A DNA stretch of 64,000 nucleotides from Palsa-506 sp963707065. Lineage in GTDB: Bacteria > Actinomycetota > Actinomycetes > Streptosporangiales > Streptosporangiaceae. Shown in pieces: positions 59,175-64,000 of the stretch. The stretch is taken from positions 434,001 through 498,000 of the forward strand of contig CAVPPJ010000013.1 in NCBI GenBank assembly GCA_963707065.1. Reading direction: 5' to 3'. The notes beneath the pieces were generated by a model that was given only the letters and a program-made list of their open reading frames with translations, had not been told where the DNA came from and made no database searches. Within the stretch, counting starts at the first letter, position 1, and every line of letters begins with the position of its first letter. A program made the translations under genes and the position numbers.

Positions 59175-59486
59175 TCAGTGCGATCGGGACTGCAGGGACT
59201 GGATGAATCCGGCCGCGATGGACTGCTCGGCGCCCTCGTCGGGGATCAGCAGCCAGCCGGCCAGGTAGATGGGCACGCCGACGCCGCCGACCACGGCCAG
59301 CACGGCGAGGACGATCCGCACGACGGTGACGTCTACGTCGAGGTAGCGGGCGATGCCGGAGGCAACTCCGGCCAGCATCCGGTCGCGGAAGGGGCGGCAC
59401 AGCGGCGGCGGCCCGGCCGGGTCGACGGATTCCGGGTTCGTGGTGGTCTGGTCGACGGCTTCTGGATTCGCAGCGGTGGTGTTCAT
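59175..59486 (-). CDS. PspC domain protein
   Basis: 103 residues from the ATG at 59486. The PspC signature is clear: CRPFRDRMLAGVASGIARYLDVDVTVVRI, then the helix VLAVLAVVGGVGVPIYLAGWLLIP. The N-terminal 30 residues are a Thr/Pro/Glu tail with two similar NPExVD repeats. PspC-type proteins sense envelope stress or mark the membrane. It is divergent from a kinase gene that carries the same domain. Confidence 0.92.
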   Translation of the reverse strand: MNTTAANPEAVDQTTTNPESVDPAGPPPLCRPFRDRMLAGVASGIARYLDVDVTVVRIVLAVLAVVGGVGVPIYLAGWLLIPDEGAEQSIAAGFIQSLQSRSH

Positions 59487-59616
59487 GACTCCAGCGTGCG
59501 GGCGGCGGCCCGCGCGCGCCATCGGGAAGACCCCCTATCCGACCCTGATGCCGCGCCGACCGGATCAGGGTCCATCCGGATAGCCGGCCGCGCGCTGATG
59601 GCGCGATGATAGACAC

Positions 59617-61014
59617 GTGGAGAAACCAACCGGCTCCGCGTGGCACTGGCACGGCGCCCGCCGCGCAGGCGGATCCTGGCAGCGCTGGCCAGATATCGGC
59701 GACGAGGCGGAGGAACGCTGGCCGCGCCGCCGGCGCTTCCGGCGCCGGGGCGCCGGCCTCTGGGGGCCGGGACCCAGGGGCACCGGGCCGTTGCGGCGCG
59801 GGCAGGAAGACCGGCTGGCCGGCGGGGTGGCGGCCGGCCTCGCGAACTGGACGGGCCTGGACGTCACGGTCGTGCGGACCGTGTTCATCCTGGCCGCCCT
59901 GCTGGGCGGCTTCGGCGTGGCCGCCTATGTGGTGGCCTGGCTGCTGATACCCGCGGCCGGCGCGGACGCCAGCATCGCGAGCACGGCCAGGACCGACCGG
60001 CACGGCATCGCGTTCGCCGCCGGCCTGGGGTCGCTGCTGGTCGTGGTGCTGCTCATCGCCCTGGTGTTCGGTGCCGGCCGGCTCAGCTTCCTGATCTGGC
60101 CGCTGTTCATCAGCGCGGCAGGCGCCGTGCTGATCTGGCGGAACGCCCCCGCGGACGAGCAGGCGATCATACGGCGCCTGGCCGAGCCGCTGCTGGGCCT
60201 GACCGAGGACAGCAGGCGACCGGGGACCGGGCTGCGGTTGCTGATCGCGGGCCTGCTGCTCGCTATCGGCCTGACCACGCTGGTGTCCGCCCACGAGAGC
60301 ATTGCCCTGCTGCGGCCGCTGGGCGGGGTGGTGCTGGTGATCGCCGCGATCGCGGTGGTGCTGGGCCCGTGGTGGCTGCGGATTGCCCGCGACCTCGTCG
60401 TCGAGCGGCAGGCCCGTATCCGGGCCGAGGAGCGGGCTGACATGGCCGCCCGGGTGCATGACTCGGTGCTGCAGACGCTCGCCCTGATCCAGCGCCGGGC
60501 TGACGATCCGCAGCAGGTCGTCCAGCTGGCCCGGGCTCAGGAGCGCGAGCTGCGCTCCTGGCTGTTCGACGGCCGGGCGCCCGGCTCGATGGACGACGCA
60601 GGCCTGACGCTGGCCGGCGGGGTGCGGATCATCCAGCGGGAGGTCGAGGCCCAGCACGGGGTGGCCGTCGAGGCCGTCACCGTCGGGGACTGCGATCTCG
60701 ACGATGACCTTGCCGCCCTGCTGGCGGCCGCGCGCGAGGCGACGGTCAATGCCGTGAAGTGGTCCGGTGCCAGCGTCGTGTCGATCTTCGCCGAGGTGGA
60801 GCCGGCCGAGGTGTCGCTGTTCGTGCGGGACCGCGGGCGCGGATTCGACCCCGGGGCGGTACCCGGTGACCGGAAGGGGCTGGCCGAGTCCGTGCACGCC
60901 CGGATGAACCGCCGCGGCGGTTCCGCGACCGTCCGCACCGTCCAGGGCGAGGGCACCGAGGTGTCCCTGACGATGCCCCGCGCCGCCGGGGAACGCCAGC
61001 CGAGCCGGGCGTGA
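59617..61014 (+). CDS. PspC-fused sensor histidine kinase
   Basis: 465 residues from a GTG. An N-terminal Arg/Trp-rich tail precedes a PspC domain (EDRLAGGVAAGLANWTGLDVTVVRTVF, with GVAAYVVAWLLIP). Further transmembrane helices follow at about 130-150, 155-172, 207-225 and 230-250. The cytoplasmic kinase has the phospho-accepting H281 in AARVHDSVLQTLALIQRR and an HATPase with AAREATVNAVKWSGAS, DRGRGFDPGAV and GEGTEVSLTMP. It probably senses membrane state and phosphorylates the LuxR regulator encoded next, whose start overlaps its stop. Confidence 0.93.
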   Translation: MEKPTGSAWHWHGARRAGGSWQRWPDIGDEAEERWPRRRRFRRRGAGLWGPGPRGTGPLRRGQEDRLAGGVAAGLANWTGLDVTVVRTVFILAALLGGFGVAAYVVAWLLIPAAGADASIASTARTDRHGIAFAAGLGSLLVVVLLIALVFGAGRLSFLIWPLFISAAGAVLIWRNAPADEQAIIRRLAEPLLGLTEDSRRPGTGLRLLIAGLLLAIGLTTLVSAHESIALLRPLGGVVLVIAAIAVVLGPWWLRIARDLVVERQARIRAEERADMAARVHDSVLQTLALIQRRADDPQQVVQLARAQERELRSWLFDGRAPGSMDDAGLTLAGGVRIIQREVEAQHGVAVEAVTVGDCDLDDDLAALLAAAREATVNAVKWSGASVVSIFAEVEPAEVSLFVRDRGRGFDPGAVPGDRKGLAESVHARMNRRGGSATVRTVQGEGTEVSLTMPRAAGERQPSRA

Positions 61015-61712
61015 ACGCGACCGGCACGCCCGGCCAGGACGGCCGCCGGCCCCAGCACGATGACCGGCCCAGGGTCGTCCTGGTGGACGACCATGGCCTG
61101 TTCCGCTCCGGGGTCCGGTCCGAGCTCGGCGACCAGGTCGAGGTCGTCGGCGAGGCGGATGACGTGCAGCCCGCGATCGCGCTGATCGCCGAATGCCTGC
61201 CCGATGTGGTCCTGCTGGACGTGCACCTGCCCGGCGGCGGCGGGCAGGCCGTCGTCACGGCGATCAAGGCCGCGCACCCGCAGGTGCGTTTCCTCGCCCT
61301 GTCCGCGTCCGACGCCCCGCAGGACGTGATTGCCGTCATCAGGGCCGGCGCCCGCGGGTATGTCACCAAGACGATCTCCGGCACCGAGCTGGTCGATGCG
61401 GTCCGCCGGGTCGCGGCCGGCGACTCGGTCTTCTCCCCCCGGCTGGCCGGATTCGTGCTCGACGCGTTCGCGGCGCTGTCCCCCGCCGCTGCGGACCGCC
61501 CGTCCTTCGATCCCGAGCTCGACCAGCTGACCGCCCGCGAGCGGGAGGTCCTGCGGCTGATCGCCCGCGGCTACACCTACCGGGAGATCGCGCGCGAGCT
61601 CTTCATCTCGGTCAAGACGGTCGAGAGCCACGTCTCCTCGGTGCTGCGCAAGCTCCAGCTGTCGACCCGGCACCAGCTGACCAGGTGGGCAACCGAGCGG
61701 CGGCTGACATAA
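61011..61712 (+). CDS. NarL/LuxR-type response regulator
   Basis: 233 residues; GTG overlaps the kinase stop (GTGA). Intact receiver: VVLVDDHGLFRSG, phospho-acceptor D70 in VVLLDVHLPGG, Ser/Thr in LALSASDAPQ and Lys in GYVTKTISG. The LuxR helix-turn-helix reads LTAREREVLRLIARGYTYREIARELFISVKTVESHVS. It is the cognate partner of the PspC-fused kinase and probably controls the neighbouring PspC/DUF1707 genes. Confidence 0.95.
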   Translation: MNATGTPGQDGRRPQHDDRPRVVLVDDHGLFRSGVRSELGDQVEVVGEADDVQPAIALIAECLPDVVLLDVHLPGGGGQAVVTAIKAAHPQVRFLALSASDAPQDVIAVIRAGARGYVTKTISGTELVDAVRRVAAGDSVFSPRLAGFVLDAFAALSPAAADRPSFDPELDQLTAREREVLRLIARGYTYREIARELFISVKTVESHVSSVLRKLQLSTRHQLTRWATERRLT

Positions 61713-61888
61713 GCCACCCGGAATCCGTTAATGCATTACCCCGTGGTGTCGCACTGCGGCGGGTTCCCCGACGGCAGCTGACTCAGACAAGCGGCCTGGT
61801 GCGGGCCGGCGCGCGGCAGGACCGGCCGCCGGGAGGTAGCTATCCCCGATTCGCCGGTGTTGGGATCTATCCGGTGGTAACTGGCGGC

Positions 61889-61940
61889 CCGTCAATGTGA
61901 AAGTAGACGTGTTCCAGGCCGCATAACTTCACATTGACGG
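61889..61940. repeat. Interspersed palindromic element, copy 2
   Basis: Perfect 13-bp arms (CCGTCAATGTGAA at 61889-61901 and its complement at 61928-61940). The interior shares TAG, TCCA, CCGC and TAACT with the copy at 7080-7130. It sits in the intergenic region after the LuxR gene, with no gene on either side closer than 40 bases. Confidence 0.8.
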
Positions 61941-61983
61941 CCGGAGCGGCCCAGCTGACTGTGCCCAGCGGGGCTTGCTGGGG

Positions 61984-62291
61984 TCAGGGCAGCCAGGTCA
62001 GCCAGGTGCCGTGCGGGTCGGTGCGGGCCAGCGCCTGCGTGCCGTCCTGGACCAGCACGAAGGACCCGTCGTGACCGGGCGGGACCTTGACGTCGGGGAG
62101 CACGCCGGGGGCCTCGTTGGATAGCCAGACCGCGCCGAGCTCGCGCACGGCAGCAGCGAACTCCCGCCGTTTCCGCTCATCGACATAGGCCAGTACGGCG
62201 GAGTGATAGACGATCAGGGTCGCATGCGGCGGGGCTTGCCCGGCCAGGCCCGGGAGGTCATCGAGGAGGTCGCCGCGGTGCAGCGCCGGCG
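61984..62291 (-). pseudogene. DUF2332 protein, C-terminal fragment
   Basis: A stretch without its own start reads LHRGDLLDDLPGLAGQAPP, then LIVYHSAVLAYVDERKRREF, VRELGAVWLSNEAPGVLP and FVLVQDGTQALARTDPHGTW. The HSAVLAYV, WLSNEAPGV and DPHGxWLxW blocks are those of DUF2332 C-termini. The first two thirds are absent; it joins out of frame to the luciferase-like fragment upstream. Confidence 0.7.
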
Positions 62292-62506
62292 GTGAGCGTC
62301 TTGCCGTCGCCAGTGGCCCGGCCAGGTGTTCGGGTTAGCCGCAGGTCGATCAGGCCTGGTCCCTCACGGTGCGCGATCTCCCTTGCATCCAGGACGAGGG
62401 CCGGCTTGTCGCCGTACCGTGAGCCGCCCTCCCCGGTGGCGCCCAAGGCCAGCATGGCGTCGACGAAGGCGTCCCAGACGGGATCGTCAGCCGCGTCGCC
62501 GGTCAT
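62258..62506 (-). pseudogene. Luciferase-domain-like (DUF5519) N-terminal fragment
   Basis: From the ATG at 62506: DPVWDAFVDAMLALGATGEG, GSRYGDKPALVLDAREIAHR and EGPGLIDLRLTRT, after which the frame becomes Arg/Pro-rich filler. The REIAH-x6-DLRLT pattern resembles small luciferase-domain proteins of actinobacteria. The expected C-terminal half is missing and DUF2332 sequence follows in another frame. Confidence 0.55.
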
Positions 62507-62664
62507 TTTGCGAGAGTACGATTCCGTCACCAACGGCACCATGCCGGGGCCAGCGGTGCCCCCCTCTCACCGCCGCTGCCAGGCCGGTGAACGCACCGCG
62601 CCGCTGGCGGCCCGGCCAGCGGGATGAGATCAGCGGGCCAGCACGGGCATGGGGCGCGGTGAGC

Positions 62665-63063
62665 TCACGCGCTGCGATCGCCGCGGGCAGCGACCGCCTG
62701 CAGTTCGATCTTCGCGCCGAAGGGCAGCGCGCCGGCCTGGAAGGTCAGCCGGGCCGGCGCCTCGGCCGGGTCGGGGAACTGCCTTCGCCACCAGGCATTG
62801 ATGTCGCCGTAGTTGCCGATGTCGCCGAGCAGGACCTGCACGTAGAGGAAGTCGGCGGTGGAGTATCCGCCCGCGGCGGCGATGGCGAGGATATTTGCCC
62901 AGGCGCGGTCGGCCTCTTCATCGAAGGTTCCGGGTACGAATTTCCCGGCTGAGTCGAGCGCGGGCATGCCGCTGATGTAGAGGGTGCCGTTCGCCTCGCT
63001 GGCGAGGCTGAACGGGAAACCTGCCGGGAGTCCTGGACCGGCGGTAATTCGGCTGATCGTCAT
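62665..63063 (-). CDS. RidA (YjgF/YER057c/UK114) family protein
   Basis: 132 residues. Family marks: N-terminal GPGLPAGFPFSLASEANGTLYISG, the middle FDEEADRAWANILAIAAAGG, and the C-terminal APARLTFQAGALPFGAKIELQAVAA, which holds the substrate Arg. RidA proteins hydrolyse reactive enamine/imine intermediates; this one belongs to a longer subfamily, so the imine deaminase activity is likely but not certain. It is in line with a SnoaL-like gene nine bases upstream. Confidence 0.92.
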   Translation of the reverse strand: MTISRITAGPGLPAGFPFSLASEANGTLYISGMPALDSAGKFVPGTFDEEADRAWANILAIAAAGGYSTADFLYVQVLLGDIGNYGDINAWWRRQFPDPAEAPARLTFQAGALPFGAKIELQAVAARGDRSA

Positions 63064-63072
63064 GGCCGGTCC

Positions 63073-63450
63073 TTAATATCGCTCGACGAGATGGGCGCGG
63101 CTGGCCGGCAGCTCAGCGGGCACAGGCCAGAAATCGGTGATCCCGGCGACCAGGCCATCGTCGTCGAGCTCGAAGAAGCAGAGGCCGGGATAGCGGTCAC
63201 CCTGATCCGACATCTCGATCCAGCTTGCCGCGGACCGGCCTTCGGCGACGATCCGCTGAACGGTCAGTTGCCAGTCGCCGGGGAAGCCCTCGGCGTTAAA
63301 CCGGAGATACGCGGCCCGACCGCGGACCCGCTCCCGGGTCTGCGGGGCTTCGTACACGACGCCGGCGGCGAGCATGGCACCGAAGGCGTCCCAGTCCCTG
63401 GCCGCGGCCGCCGCCCAGTAGGCGGCCACCACCTCATGCGCGTTAACCAC
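63073..63450 (-). CDS. SnoaL-like / NTF2-fold protein
   Basis: 125 residues from a GTG at 63450 (VVNAHEVVAAYWAAAAARDWD). The fold pattern is typical: an N-terminal helix with YWAAAAARDWDAFGAMLAAG, VYEAPQTRERVRGRAAYLRF, then strands with WIEMSDQGDRYPGLCFFELDDDG and VAGITDFWPVP. Polyketide-cyclase/ketosteroid-isomerase-like cavities bind small hydrophobic ligands. A longer version would extend through the upstream AHSA1 gene and is not favoured. Function unknown. Confidence 0.88.
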   Translation of the reverse strand: MVNAHEVVAAYWAAAAARDWDAFGAMLAAGVVYEAPQTRERVRGRAAYLRFNAEGFPGDWQLTVQRIVAEGRSAASWIEMSDQGDRYPGLCFFELDDDGLVAGITDFWPVPAELPASRAHLVERY

Positions 63451-63493
63451 GACGGCAGCGTACGCGAGGGCGCCGCTGGCCGCATGAGGCTGG

Positions 63494-63982
63494 TTAGCGG
63501 AGCGAGGTCGCGACCTGCTCGAGGTGGTCCATCGCTTCCTGCATGCCGTCTTCCATGCCGGAGTTGATGTGCGCATCGCGCTGCTCCCGGGTGGCGTGCT
63601 GGACGAGCATGGTGAGGGTCGTGCGGCCGTCCTTCTCGGTGAACGTGGCCGTGACCACCGCTTCGGCGTCGGGCATGCCCTCGAAGATCTCAGTCGAGAC
63701 GATGCGCTCGCCGGGGACGATCTCCCGGTACTCGCCGTGGAAGGCGACCTCGAATCCGCCGTTTGCCGTCATCACGTAGCGCCACGCGCCGCCCGGCCGC
63801 AGGTCGACCTCGGCCATCGTGACCTCGCCGCGGTCGCCGCTCCACCAGCGCTTGATGAGCTCGGGCGTGGTCCACGCCTTGTAGACCAGGTGCCTGGGCG
63901 CGCCGAACTCCCGCGTGATCAGGATCTGCGTGTCCGTCAGCAGCGTCACCACTGCCGCGCGGCTACTCGTCACTGCCACCAT
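63494..63982 (-). CDS. SRPBCC (AHSA1) domain protein
   Basis: 162 residues. GGAG lies 7 bases before the ATG at 63982, with AAGGAG also nearby; GTG at 63973 is an alternative start. AHSA1 pattern: ITREFGAPRHLVYKAWTTPE, LIKRWWSGDRGEVTMAEVDLRPGG-type core, WRYVMTANGGFEVAFHGEYR and the C-terminal helix DGMQEAMDHLEQVATSL. The family binds hydrophobic ligands. It is the first of three compact genes (AHSA1, SnoaL-like, RidA) running leftwards; the window ends just upstream, so the promoter is not seen. Confidence 0.92.
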   Translation of the reverse strand: MVAVTSSRAAVVTLLTDTQILITREFGAPRHLVYKAWTTPELIKRWWSGDRGEVTMAEVDLRPGGAWRYVMTANGGFEVAFHGEYREIVPGERIVSTEIFEGMPDAEAVVTATFTEKDGRTTLTMLVQHATREQRDAHINSGMEDGMQEAMDHLEQVATSLR

Positions 63983-64000
63983 CTCCTTGCTCCGTTTCCG

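Noticed and set aside
58600..60897. A 765-residue minus-strand open frame spanning the DUF1707 gene and the PspC kinase region
   Set aside because: Only its last 164 codons match a protein family. The rest is antisense to the PspC-fused kinase and is open because of high GC bias.

Overview
The window is about 70% GC, with GTG and TTG starts and many ATGA/GTGA gene overlaps. It carries families typical of Actinomycetota: a mycothiol-dependent maleylpyruvate isomerase fold, PspC/DUF1707 membrane proteins, a DUF222/HNH (13E12-type) gene, an SCO6745-type protein and an actinobacterial propane-type diiron monooxygenase cluster. I read it as chromosomal DNA from a soil-type, metabolically versatile actinobacterium and cannot name the genus. 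I saw no rRNA, tRNA or CRISPR array.

Layout. 0-7 kb: sugar and polyol oxidation (alditol oxidase 3' end, zinc alcohol dehydrogenase, IlvD/Edd dehydratase), a flavoprotein, YjbQ and an NRDE protein. 7-20 kb: the centrepiece, a soluble diiron monooxygenase operon on the minus strand. Its order is a small unknown protein (18174-17902), large hydroxylase, reductase, small hydroxylase, coupling protein, amidohydrolase, DUF59 protein, alcohol dehydrogenase, dedicated GroEL and an Nramp metal transporter. It is divergent from an AcoR/MimR-type activator gene (18387-20240). Two identical 17-bp imperfect palindromes lie upstream of the large-subunit gene and in the divergent promoter, and are the best candidates for the activator's operator. 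The proposed logic is that the activator senses a substrate or product such as propane, acetone or phenol. The monooxygenase and alcohol dehydrogenase would then make a secondary alcohol and a ketone, GroEL would fold the hydroxylase, and DUF59 and Nramp would support Fe-S and metal supply.

20-28 kb: a frame-shifted DUF222/HNH pseudogene, then an unrecognised two-gene unit (a 1148-aa protein and a 420-aa IPT/TIG protein). 28-34 kb: an acetate-type transporter, a DUF202 protein, a repeat-rich membrane protein, DUF5995 and DUF1330 proteins, and a frame-interrupted GAF kinase/pseudo-receiver/LuxR gene. 34.5-38 kb: a ketose catabolic operon (class II aldolase, HAD phosphatase, DhaL, DhaK). 38.5-42 kb: a translationally coupled signalling operon (receiver-SpoIIE phosphatase, CHASE3 histidine kinase, Rcp1-type receiver).

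42-50 kb: hydrolase, YjbR protein, 2-oxoacid dehydrogenase E1 alpha and beta, SCO6745-like protein, FAD oxidase, and a wrecked xfp-ackA locus in which a transposase remnant joins the 5' half of phosphoketolase to the 3' end of acetate kinase. 50-57 kb: an ArsR-SRPBCC fusion, acyltransferase, patatin, alpha/beta hydrolase, a coupled MDMPI-ArsR-SRPBCC operon with a palindromic operator, and an ABC-2 exporter. 57-64 kb: gene fragments (VOC, phosphatase-like, DUF2332, luciferase-like), a PspC/DUF1707 group with a PspC-fused kinase and LuxR regulator, then RidA, SnoaL-like and AHSA1 proteins. Two related copies of a roughly 51-bp palindromic element lie 55 kb apart (7.1 and 61.9 kb). Short in-frame tandem repeats recur in unrelated genes.
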